Notes under the pieces: generated by a model
Seen by the model: the letters and a program-made list of their open reading frames with translations, nothing else
What the model was told of the DNA's origin: nothing
The model's database searches: none
Assembly (NCBI GenBank): GCA_038260095.1
Contig: JBBSOC010000069.1
Coordinates: 1 to 11,527 of the forward strand
Length of the DNA stretch: 11,527 nt
Direction of reading: 5' to 3'
DNA from: QHCE01 sp038260095
GTDB taxonomy: Bacteria > Actinomycetota > Actinomycetes > Mycobacteriales > QHCE01
Shown here: positions 1-6,400 of the stretch, piece by piece
Layout of the letters: each line of letters starts with the position of its first letter
Position numbering within the stretch: the first letter of the stretch is position 1
Position numbers and translations under genes: made by a program

Positions 1-152
1 AACAAACCACTAACAAAAAATTAACGGTATGCCACCGAAACCCCCCCCAAAACAAGAAAGGGCCACAAACGACACACACAAAACCATAAACACACTGTTG
101 AGTTCTCAAACAACACCACACACCACAACGCCCCGCTAAAGGCAAAGGTGGG
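1..152 (-). other. Probable leader (pre-16S region) of an rRNA operon running off the left edge
   Basis: This stretch has no convincing coding potential. Read on the minus strand it is rich in T and G, with long TTTGT/GTGTGT tracts and an eight-base G run (positions 41-48). It contains a box closely matching the conserved actinobacterial rRNA leader element. The order box, then GTGTGTTT, then T-rich sequence resembles the mycobacterial leader between the rRNA promoter and the 16S gene as I remember it. I infer that a 16S rRNA gene begins roughly one to a few hundred bases beyond position 1 on the minus strand. No part of the 16S gene itself is visible, so the downstream gene is inference. Confidence 0.65.
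91..113 (-). promoter_or_regulatory. Conserved actinobacterial rRNA leader box (processing/antitermination element)
   Basis: On the minus strand the box contains TTTGAGAACTCAACAGTGTG, the motif repeatedly found upstream of 16S genes in high-GC Gram-positive bacteria. Its core TTGAG-AA-CTCAA is a perfect short inverted repeat at 98-109. In related organisms this leader region is associated with RNase III processing and antitermination; that role is assigned by analogy. A related but different box (ending CTGGATAGTGG) occurs in the 16S-23S spacer. The CTCAACAGTGTG form here fits the pre-16S position better. Confidence 0.7.
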
Positions 153-222
153 GTGAACTTGGCTATTCGCCGAGTGACTTATCTTGTGGCTACTGCGGCT
201 AACCGCCGCGGCAACATGGCCA

Positions 223-230
223 AGTATAAC
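223..230. promoter_or_regulatory. Possible shared -10 element for divergent rRNA and arcA promoters
   Basis: The plus strand reads AGTATAAC and the minus strand GTTATACT. One stretch therefore offers a good -10 hexamer in both directions: TATAAC toward arcA and TATACT toward the rRNA leader. No clear -35 hexamer lies 16-18 bases upstream on either strand. The position would give arcA a short leader if translation begins at 267. This is a suggestion from base pattern only. Confidence 0.25.
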
Positions 231-266
231 CACGACAGCGTGGGGCTGCGTAAGCTGCCCTCCGTG

Positions 267-1520
267 ATGCAGATTAGCGCAGGTGCGCAGCCCCATGACG
301 TGCATGAACATCTTCAGCCCCTCGGTGTCGACAACGAGGTGGGCAGCTTGCGCACGGTGCTACTGCATCGACCTGGTGCAGAACTAGGCCGGCTCACTCC
401 CAGCAACAACTCAAGTTTGCTTTTTGATGGGCTTCCGTGGGTAGCTCGCGCCCAAGAAGAACACGACAGGTTCGCCGAAGTGCTGCGCGACCGAGGAGTG
501 GAGGTGGTTTACCTTGCTGAACTACTAGAGCAGGTTTTCGACAACATCGAAGCCCGCGCAATGGCCACAGCGTCCGTAATTAATCAGCGGCGGCTTGGCC
601 ACGGGCTGCGAACCGCCCTGGTCAGCCACCTCGAAGGACTCGATCCAGCCAAACTAGTAGACACACTTATTGCCGGTCTCGCGTCCGACGAGCTGCCAAC
701 CAGCCTGAGCCTAGTTCACAAACTGATGAGCCCTGCAGACTTCATTATCGATCCACTGCCAAATCTGCTGTTCACGCGAGATTCCAGCTTCTGGTTGCGT
801 AATCACGTAGGTATCAGCAGCTTCGCGATGAGCGCTCGCCAACGAGAGGCCAGCTTGTTGCAGGCCATCTACCGCTACCATCCTCGATTCTCGGCGACAC
901 CGCAGCTGTATCAACCTCAGCTGGAGTTGCTGGAAGGCGGTGACGTCGTGCTGTTGGGTAAGGGGGTCATCGCGATCGGTGTCGGGGAGCGCAGCACCGC
1001 CGCAGGCGTCGAGCGGTTAGCTGGTCGGGTGCTGCAAGCCAAGCTCTGCCATACCGTCTTGGCTGTCCCCATTCCGGTAAGCAGAGCGACTATGCATTTA
1101 GACACGCTGGCCACAATGGTCGACAGGGAAACCCTCGTCACCGACGGGCACACTATGCAAAACCTCGTCGCCTATCCGGTGCGGCTCTGGAAACCGACGG
1201 AAGATTCTGATGCCGCACAGATACAGATCGGCGAGGCCGCACCACTTCTGCAAGCGGCAGCGCAGGCGTTGGAGATCGATGCGCTGCGCGTGATCGACAC
1301 TGGAGAAGATCGCATCATTGCCGAACGCGAGCAATGGGACGACGGAAATAATACCTTGTGCTTAACACCGGGCACCGTGGTTGCCTACGAACGCAACACC
1401 AAGACGATTCGAAAGCTGGAAACTGTCGGAATTGAGGTCATCGCGATTCGCGGCAGCGAGCTGGGGAGCGGCCGGGGTGGACCTAGGTGTCTGTCCTGCC
1501 CAATCCAGCGCGACGCCTAA
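267..1520 (+). CDS. arcA: Arginine deiminase
   Basis: Cytoplasmic enzyme that hydrolyses L-arginine to L-citrulline and ammonia, the first step of the arginine deiminase pathway (ATP yield and acid resistance). From ATG 267 the protein has 417 residues, the usual family length. The conserved N-terminus (LGVDNEVGSLRTVLLHRPG) starts near residue 17. Expected active-site elements are present: FTRD with Asp172, EGGD with Glu223, HLD with His277 and Asp279, and the C-terminal RCLSCPI with nucleophile Cys408. These numbers nearly match the Pseudomonas enzyme (166, 224, 278, 280, 406), which favours this start. The frame stays open upstream to GTG 153 (455 residues) and ATG 216, but those extensions run into the rRNA leader and none of the starts has a strong ribosome site. 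No arcB, arcC or arcD is visible nearby, so it appears to be a lone arc gene within this window. Confidence 0.95.
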   Translation: MQISAGAQPHDVHEHLQPLGVDNEVGSLRTVLLHRPGAELGRLTPSNNSSLLFDGLPWVARAQEEHDRFAEVLRDRGVEVVYLAELLEQVFDNIEARAMATASVINQRRLGHGLRTALVSHLEGLDPAKLVDTLIAGLASDELPTSLSLVHKLMSPADFIIDPLPNLLFTRDSSFWLRNHVGISSFAMSARQREASLLQAIYRYHPRFSATPQLYQPQLELLEGGDVVLLGKGVIAIGVGERSTAAGVERLAGRVLQAKLCHTVLAVPIPVSRATMHLDTLATMVDRETLVTDGHTMQNLVAYPVRLWKPTEDSDAAQIQIGEAAPLLQAAAQALEIDALRVIDTGEDRIIAEREQWDDGNNTLCLTPGTVVAYERNTKTIRKLETVGIEVIAIRGSELGSGRGGPRCLSCPIQRDA

Positions 1521-2320
1521 ATAGCCGCCAAGCGGTCTAACTGCTCGCGTACCTGACGAGGACGATTAGTAATCACGGCATCTACACCCAGCGCTGCCAG
1601 CCGCGCCACGTCGACCGGTTTATCCACAGTCCACACGAACACTTTCCTGCCGGCTTGGTGAGCACGGGCAACGTACTCGGGCCGGTGGCGCAGTGCACCA
1701 AGCCATGGGCCGACAATCGGCGCTGCCGTGGTTCCTACAGCGGCCGAGTGGAACTGTCCTCTCGGCGGTATGGCAACGAAGAGCTGCACGGTAGACAGAC
1801 AAGGCGCCAAGAGCCTGACTCTCCGTATCGCCTGCGGAGATTTTGACATCACCATCACTGAGGAGCCTTGCGTCTCCGAGGGGTGATGCAGATCGAAATG
1901 CTGTAATAGCGCGACCAAGGCCCGTTCAATCTCGCCGCGGAATCGACTGGGATGCTTCGTCTCAATGAGAAGGCGCAGCGGGGCGTCACAACCGACGAAG
2001 AACTCCAGTAAACGACGGAGTGTCAACACCCCCTCGTTTACTCCCAGCTGAGATGGGTGGGAGTAACCAGCTTTCCAAGATACGAAGTCCAGCCGTTGGA
2101 GCTCCTCGAGCTCACGCCGGGCCACCGAGCCTCGTCCGTTGGATACCCGGTGCACCCGTCGGTCATGAACACACACCAAATGCCCATCTTGGGTCATCCG
2201 TACGTCGCATTCCCAACCGTCGGCACCATCTTCCAGGGCCTGCTGGTACGCCGCCAGGGTGTGTTCTGGTGCCAACGCTGAAGCACCGCGATGTGCGATA
2301 ACCAGCGGACGTTCAGTCAT
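1517..2320 (-). CDS. Glycerophosphodiester phosphodiesterase (GDPD family)
   Basis: A 267-residue TIM-barrel phosphodiesterase of the GlpQ/UgpQ family, which hydrolyses glycerophosphodiesters to sn-glycerol 3-phosphate and an alcohol. Visible family residues are HRG at 10-12, PEHT at 18-21 (the first glutamate is a metal ligand), ECD with Glu37 and Asp39, HD at 52-53, IETK with Glu120 and Lys122, and a C-terminal VWTVD motif. No signal peptide is seen, so the product is probably cytoplasmic, of the UgpQ kind. ATG 2320 has no clear ribosome site and lies 13 bases after the upstream LCP stop, so it is probably translated by coupling within that operon. Its TAG overlaps the arcA TAA (1517-1520), leaving no space for a terminator between the convergent genes. 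The substrate may be lipid head groups or a glycerol-phosphate polymer; the sequence does not decide. Confidence 0.93.
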   Translation of the reverse strand: MTERPLVIAHRGASALAPEHTLAAYQQALEDGADGWECDVRMTQDGHLVCVHDRRVHRVSNGRGSVARRELEELQRLDFVSWKAGYSHPSQLGVNEGVLTLRRLLEFFVGCDAPLRLLIETKHPSRFRGEIERALVALLQHFDLHHPSETQGSSVMVMSKSPQAIRRVRLLAPCLSTVQLFVAIPPRGQFHSAAVGTTAAPIVGPWLGALRHRPEYVARAHQAGRKVFVWTVDKPVDVARLAALGVDAVITNRPRQVREQLDRLAAI

Positions 2321-2333
2321 GGCGCACCAAGCT

Positions 2334-3503
2334 TTAGCTGCCGTGGTTAACGTCGGCAGGGGGGTGCTGAGCTAGGTAAACCGGCAGCGTATCGCTGTTG
2401 ATAGCGGCACCGAGCTCTTTGGTTGCAACCATGTCCGCAAATTCGTAGGAGACTCCGTCAATGTTTCGCCCGGGGAGCATCTGGAGACCCATAAAAGTCG
2501 CGTCCGAGGGACGAAGTCCCTTAAGGTTGAACACTAAATCTTGCACCGGCATACTTTTATCCACCGTCAGATTATTTGTGGCAGTAATCAGTAGTTTATC
2601 TAGCTTCCGTGGATCAGTGATCATACTGGTTTGGGTAATTCGATTCATCAGTGCGAACAAGAACTGTCGCTGCCGTTCTTGTCGGTCGAAATCGCCGCGA
2701 GGTAGACCATAACGCTGCCGAACATACGCCTCCGCCTTTTTCCCATCCAAGTGCTGTGGACCCTGCTCAAACACAACTTGGCTACGCGGGTCTTTAACCC
2801 GTTTGTCAACCACCACGTCTACACCACCGACAGCTTCGGTGAGCTCGCGAACAGCTTTGAAGTTGACGACCACGGGATAGTCGATGGATACCCCCAGCAG
2901 GTTATTCACGGTAGCTACTAGCAGCGGCGCACCCAGTCGATCCCCGCCAAAAGCATATGCGGCATTGATTTTGTCTTTGCCGCCTTTATAATCGCCCATC
3001 GGCGGAATGGATACGTCCGTATCACGCGGGATAGAAATTACGTAGGCATTCTTTTTATCCTTGGGTATGTGAACAAAAATGATCGTGTCAGCACGTTCAC
3101 CCTTGACAGAGGCAACCCGACTACTAGGGTCGTTTGGATCGTAGTCCTCCGGAGTGCGTTTATCCGTACCAATAATAAGAAAGTTCAGCGGAAAGGTCGC
3201 CTTCTTTCCGCTGATGCGGTTCGCCCCTAACAGATCCGCGCGATTGATGTTTTTTTCATACCGCTGCTCCAAGAACAGGTGCCCACCGTAAGCTATCGAC
3301 GATAGCAACACTAAAATGACGCCAAAAACTACGCACAGCCGGGCCCAAAGAGGTGATTTGAGCTTCTTGTTTTTTTTGTCCCTATTTTTGGCGTGCCGGA
3401 ATTCGCGCGACCCCGAACCTTGGACTCGGTATGCCTCTGGAATATCGAACGCCTCCGAATCTCTGCCCATGGATTTATTTGTGTCTGACTCGCCGGTAGG
3501 CAC
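2334..3503 (-). CDS. LCP family protein (LytR-CpsA-Psr), downstream copy
   Basis: LCP proteins move lipid-linked glycopolymers (teichoic acid, capsule, arabinogalactan) from polyprenyl phosphate onto peptidoglycan on the outer face of the membrane. The 389-residue product has a polar, lysine-rich cytoplasmic tail (1-53), one membrane helix (about 54-76) and an extracellular LCP domain (about 105-300). Family residues are visible: IIGTDKR at 110-116, ERADT with Arg137 and Asp139, IPRD at 158-161, GGVDV at 226-230, and the RQRYGLPRGDFDRQERQR block at 262-279. The GTG start at 3503 overlaps the stop of the preceding LCP gene by one base (TAGTG), which indicates translational coupling. An ATG at codon 12 (3470) is an alternative. 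The gene looks more AT-rich than its neighbours and carries an A8 run in the coding strand (3370-3377). Confidence 0.93.
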   Translation of the reverse strand: MPTGESDTNKSMGRDSEAFDIPEAYRVQGSGSREFRHAKNRDKKNKKLKSPLWARLCVVFGVILVLLSSIAYGGHLFLEQRYEKNINRADLLGANRISGKKATFPLNFLIIGTDKRTPEDYDPNDPSSRVASVKGERADTIIFVHIPKDKKNAYVISIPRDTDVSIPPMGDYKGGKDKINAAYAFGGDRLGAPLLVATVNNLLGVSIDYPVVVNFKAVRELTEAVGGVDVVVDKRVKDPRSQVVFEQGPQHLDGKKAEAYVRQRYGLPRGDFDRQERQRQFLFALMNRITQTSMITDPRKLDKLLITATNNLTVDKSMPVQDLVFNLKGLRPSDATFMGLQMLPGRNIDGVSYEFADMVATKELGAAINSDTLPVYLAQHPPADVNHGS

Positions 3504-4639
3504 TAGTTGCCAATCGCAGCGCTACTTGTCGGGTTGCTCCGCAGCCAGCCAGCTACATCATCTTGAGCTACCGAACCAAAGAGCTTACTCGCGGCTACGC
3601 GGTCAGATATCACCACACTCTGCCCATCTATAGCCTGGCTACCACTGACCGGCATGGTGATGAACGAAACATCTTCGGAACGAATCTTTCTCAATTGCAC
3701 CGCAGTGTCGGGAAGCGAGAACTTTCGGTCTACCGTAACCGTATCCGCGGTAGCTTCTAAGAACGATTTCATTTTACCAGGGCTCGTGAGCGTACCCGTG
3801 TCTGTGGCCTTTTGCAGGAGAGCTCGCAAAAAAATGTGCTGTCGCACAATTCGGTCAAAATCGCCGCGCGGTAGACCGTACCGCTGCCGTACATAATCCA
3901 GGGCAGCAGCGCCATCAAGGTGGTTAACCCCTTGGGTGAAGGTTCGCTTACTGCGAGGGTCTGTCACGGTCTGCTTCACAGCCACGTCCACGCCGCCCAG
4001 CGCATCGGTCATGCGTTTGAAGCCGCCGAAGTCGATTTTGACGATGTGATCTATGCGCACGTCGGTTAAAAGCTCAACGGTACGAACCGTGAGCGGGATG
4101 CCGCCCCAAGCGCTGGCCGCGTTGATCTTTGCTTTTTGACCACCGTTGCCGGCCGAATCTCGCGGGATGCTGACCCATAGATCACGCGGAATGGAGACCA
4201 GATACGCCTTGCGGTGGTCACGATCCAAGTGGGCGATCATCAGTGAATCCGAGCGATCCCCGTTCACTCCAGGATCCTCTCCTGGAGCCCTAGAATCCGA
4301 ACCAATTATCAAGATGTTCATTGCGCCGTTTACCAGCCTTGCCGGACGCCCCCCGGTGATTTGGTCGAAAACGTCCGTTCGATGCAGACGCTTGTCTAGT
4401 GAGTCAGCAAAGTACAGCCCGCATGCCAGGCCGCTGAAACCCAATATTGCCATGAAACCAATCAGGATGAGAAAAATACGCCCCCAACGCACGTGTTTAC
4501 GAGATGGCCTCGACTCGGTACTGGGAGGCTTGACAGGCATTGTCGAAGAACGGGTAGCGGAGGATTGGTTAGGTGGAAGGCGAGGGCTACCACTCGAGCG
4601 CGGACGCCCCCCTACCTGACGCGGAGGAGATGTTGGCAT
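3503..4639 (-). CDS. LCP family protein (LytR-CpsA-Psr), upstream copy
   Basis: A 378-residue paralogue of the next gene in the operon, with the same expected role of ligating glycopolymer to peptidoglycan. The first 50 residues are rich in proline, serine and arginine and are probably a disordered cytoplasmic tail. One membrane helix (about residues 54-77) follows, then the LCP domain. Conserved pieces are ILIIGSDSR, DRSDS, SIPRD, ALGGVDV and VRQRYGLPRGDFDR, so the pyrophosphate- and metal-binding residues appear intact. ATG 4639 is supported by GAGGTG at 4647-4652, seven bases upstream. The gene lies 97 bases after the sugar transferase stop and runs into the second LCP gene by a one-base overlap. 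The two copies share the RQRYGLPRGDFDR block exactly but differ over most of their length, which suggests an old tandem duplication with possible division of substrates. Confidence 0.94.
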   Translation of the reverse strand: MPTSPPRQVGGRPRSSGSPRLPPNQSSATRSSTMPVKPPSTESRPSRKHVRWGRIFLILIGFMAILGFSGLACGLYFADSLDKRLHRTDVFDQITGGRPARLVNGAMNILIIGSDSRAPGEDPGVNGDRSDSLMIAHLDRDHRKAYLVSIPRDLWVSIPRDSAGNGGQKAKINAASAWGGIPLTVRTVELLTDVRIDHIVKIDFGGFKRMTDALGGVDVAVKQTVTDPRSKRTFTQGVNHLDGAAALDYVRQRYGLPRGDFDRIVRQHIFLRALLQKATDTGTLTSPGKMKSFLEATADTVTVDRKFSLPDTAVQLRKIRSEDVSFITMPVSGSQAIDGQSVVISDRVAASKLFGSVAQDDVAGWLRSNPTSSAAIGN

Positions 4640-4736
4640 GACTGTTCACCTCAAGAATGTGCGCGACCGAAGACACTCGGCCTATCCAAGGGTTCGAAAA
4701 AACCTATCCACAACTCTAGGCGGCGATTGTCCCGAA
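4640..4736 (-). promoter_or_regulatory. Intergenic region upstream of the LCP pair, with ribosome site and a short direct repeat
   Basis: This 97-base gap separates the sugar transferase stop from the first LCP start. It holds a good Shine-Dalgarno sequence, GAGGTG at 4647-4652 on the minus strand. Further upstream is an 8-base direct repeat, TGGATAGG, at 4681-4688 and 4703-4710, two copies 22 bases apart (about two helical turns). I could not find a convincing -35/-10 pair, so it is open whether the LCP genes have their own promoter or are read through from the sugar transferase gene. No U-tailed hairpin is visible. Confidence 0.45.
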
Positions 4737-6281
4737 TTAGAAGGCGCCATCCCGTTTAAGCACAGCGAACAAAGTCTTCCACAGAATCATGGCATCGAAC
4801 ATCAACGACCAGTTGTCCACGTAGTACAAGTCTAGTCGGACCGCATCCTCCCAGTTCAAATTGGATCTTCCCGACACCTGCCACAACCCGGTAATACCGG
4901 GACGCACCAGCAGGCGGCGGCGCACATCGCCGAGGAAATCTTGATCCCGCGCCGCAAGCGGACGCGGTCCCACCAGCGACATATCGCCAATCAGTACATT
5001 GAGCAGCTGTGGAAGCTCATCCACCGAAAGCCGACGCATCCACCGACCTAGCGTGGTAATCCGCGGGTCATCACGCATTTTGAACAACAGACCGTCGGTT
5101 TCGTTACGCCCCAGCAAATTAGCCAATCGCTGCTCGGCATCGATATACATAGTGCGAAACTTCCACACTCGAATCATTTCGCCGCCCAAGCCCACTCTTT
5201 CTTGTCGAAAGAATACTGTTCCGGGGCTGGTGAACTTGACCAAAGCAGCCACTAGCGCCAGCACTGGCAGTAGTAACAGTAGTCCCAGTAACGCCACCGC
5301 ACGGTCGATGACGCCTTTGACGAACCAACCAACACCGGAGATCGTCGGCTCTTCTACGTGCAGCAGTGGGAGACCCTCGACTGGCCGGATATGCACTCTA
5401 GGACCGGCGATGTTGGTTAACGACGGGGCGACCACTAGATCGATACCGCTGCCTTCCAACTGCCACGCCAGCCGCCGTAACGCGTCAGGGTCCATACCCC
5501 GGCTGCCACAAACCGCAATACCGTCAGCACCAAGTATATTGGCGCGTTCAATGACGTCAGCACGGTTACCGGGATCGCCCAAACTCACGGGGATAGGAAG
5601 CTCTGGTTGCTCACGAGTGGCTTCGGTCAGACATATCCCGACAGGCTGCAACCCTGCATAGGGGTTGCGGGTGGTGATGCGATACACCGACAGCGTCTCG
5701 CCCAGCGTGCCCAGCAGCATGAGCCGCTGCAGCCCACGGCCACGTTTACGCAGCCGATGCAGCGCTTTGCGGGCCCCAAATCTGACTAGCACTGTCAGTA
5801 TCAGCGTTAGCGGCAGTACCGTAGTGACGGCAAGTCGAGATAGCTCGGCCTTGAGTGTGAAAGCTAAAAAACAGATCAGTGCGGTGTAAGTGGTTACGGC
5901 TTTGAAGACCCGCTTGAACTCATCCGCACCCAGGCCTAGATAACGCCCTTCATAGGCACCATGCATCCAGAGCAATACGATCCAGGCTAGTGGCAGACAG
6001 GCCAAAGCAGCCCAGTACAAGGCGCCCTGGTCGAAAAAACCCGATTGAGCTTTTCCTGGCCACAGTTGAATGGAGGTGTAGCCGGCCAGGGCGCAAGCAG
6101 CGGCATCCAGCAATAGCAAAGAGGGCCGATAAATGTTCAGCCAGCATCGGCGGTGAGCCGGCGTGCTTTGGCGCGGCGAGCGCGGAACCCCTGTGGTCTC
6201 GTGGACCTGGATGTGTGAACTAGCACTGACCCCAGAGTCACACGCCGACTGATCCGTGTGCTCCGGTGCCTTAGTGCTCAC
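4737..6281 (-). CDS. Polyprenyl glycosylphosphotransferase (WbaP-type initiating sugar transferase)
   Basis: Membrane enzyme expected to move a sugar phosphate from a nucleotide sugar to undecaprenyl or decaprenyl phosphate, the first step in building an exported glycopolymer. The 514-residue protein has a polar N-terminus, four predicted membrane helices within about residues 54-180, a nucleotide-binding-like middle region, a fifth hydrophobic segment near 325-347, and a C-terminal bacterial sugar transferase domain. Catalytic-domain motifs are intact: KFRTM near 374, DELPQ near 421, LVGPRP and RPGITGLWQVSGRS. I chose GTG 6281 because AAGGA lies eight bases upstream (6290-6294); a TTG at 6299 would add six residues but has no ribosome site. 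It is divergent from the TagA-type gene and precedes the LCP genes on the same strand. Which sugar is used cannot be read from the sequence. Confidence 0.93.
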   Translation of the reverse strand: MSTKAPEHTDQSACDSGVSASSHIQVHETTGVPRSPRQSTPAHRRCWLNIYRPSLLLLDAAACALAGYTSIQLWPGKAQSGFFDQGALYWAALACLPLAWIVLLWMHGAYEGRYLGLGADEFKRVFKAVTTYTALICFLAFTLKAELSRLAVTTVLPLTLILTVLVRFGARKALHRLRKRGRGLQRLMLLGTLGETLSVYRITTRNPYAGLQPVGICLTEATREQPELPIPVSLGDPGNRADVIERANILGADGIAVCGSRGMDPDALRRLAWQLEGSGIDLVVAPSLTNIAGPRVHIRPVEGLPLLHVEEPTISGVGWFVKGVIDRAVALLGLLLLLPVLALVAALVKFTSPGTVFFRQERVGLGGEMIRVWKFRTMYIDAEQRLANLLGRNETDGLLFKMRDDPRITTLGRWMRRLSVDELPQLLNVLIGDMSLVGPRPLAARDQDFLGDVRRRLLVRPGITGLWQVSGRSNLNWEDAVRLDLYYVDNWSLMFDAMILWKTLFAVLKRDGAF

Positions 6282-6289
6282 AATCGCGT

Positions 6290-6294
6290 TCCTT
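6290..6294 (-). promoter_or_regulatory. Ribosome binding site setting the sugar transferase start
   Basis: The minus strand reads AAGGA followed by eight bases and then GTG (6281-6279). It is one of the clearest Shine-Dalgarno matches in the window. It rules in favour of GTG 6281 over TTG 6299, which lies upstream of the site. Confidence 0.7.
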
Positions 6295-6321
6295 GCCAAC
6301 TGTCTGCCAACTGTCTATACA
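6293..6321 (+). promoter_or_regulatory. Candidate sigma70-type promoter for the TagA-type gene
   Basis: TTGCCA (6293-6298) and TATACA (6316-6321) are separated by exactly 17 bases, five of six and four of six consensus matches. Transcription would begin near 6328, so the gene's translation start must lie downstream of that point. The -35 element sits beside the ribosome site of the divergent sugar transferase. The whole element is interleaved with three CAACTGTCT repeats. Confidence 0.45.
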
Positions 6322-6328
6322 ACTGTCT
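6297..6328. repeat. Three direct repeats of CAACTGTCT in the divergent promoter region
   Basis: CAACTGTCT occurs at 6297-6305, 6308-6316 and 6320-6328, with start-to-start spacing of 11 and 12 bases, about one helical turn each. The copies overlap the end of the proposed -35, the spacer and -10, and the probable start site of the plus-strand promoter. They also lie immediately upstream of the sugar transferase ribosome site. This arrangement is typical of a regulator-binding array, but no regulator gene is present in the window. Chance or slippage duplication is also possible. Confidence 0.55.
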
Positions 6329-6400
6329 GCTTTATGGGTTAGCACATTACTTGCGGCCTCTGTGCAGAAACTGCGCTTGCTGGCGCTAAGCCTACGCCGA

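Noticed and set aside
41..48. Eight-base C run near the left edge
   Set aside because: It lies in the non-coding rRNA leader, where G/T-rich tracts are common; no gene depends on its length.
153..266. GTG 153 as the arcA start (455 residues)
   Set aside because: The product would be about 40 residues longer than the family, and the extension has no family similarity and overlaps the probable rRNA promoter region.
6293..6400. TTG 6293 as the start of the TagA-type gene
   Set aside because: It coincides with the -35 of a plausible promoter and the ribosome site of the divergent gene; the family domain begins far downstream and third-base GC is lower in this stretch.
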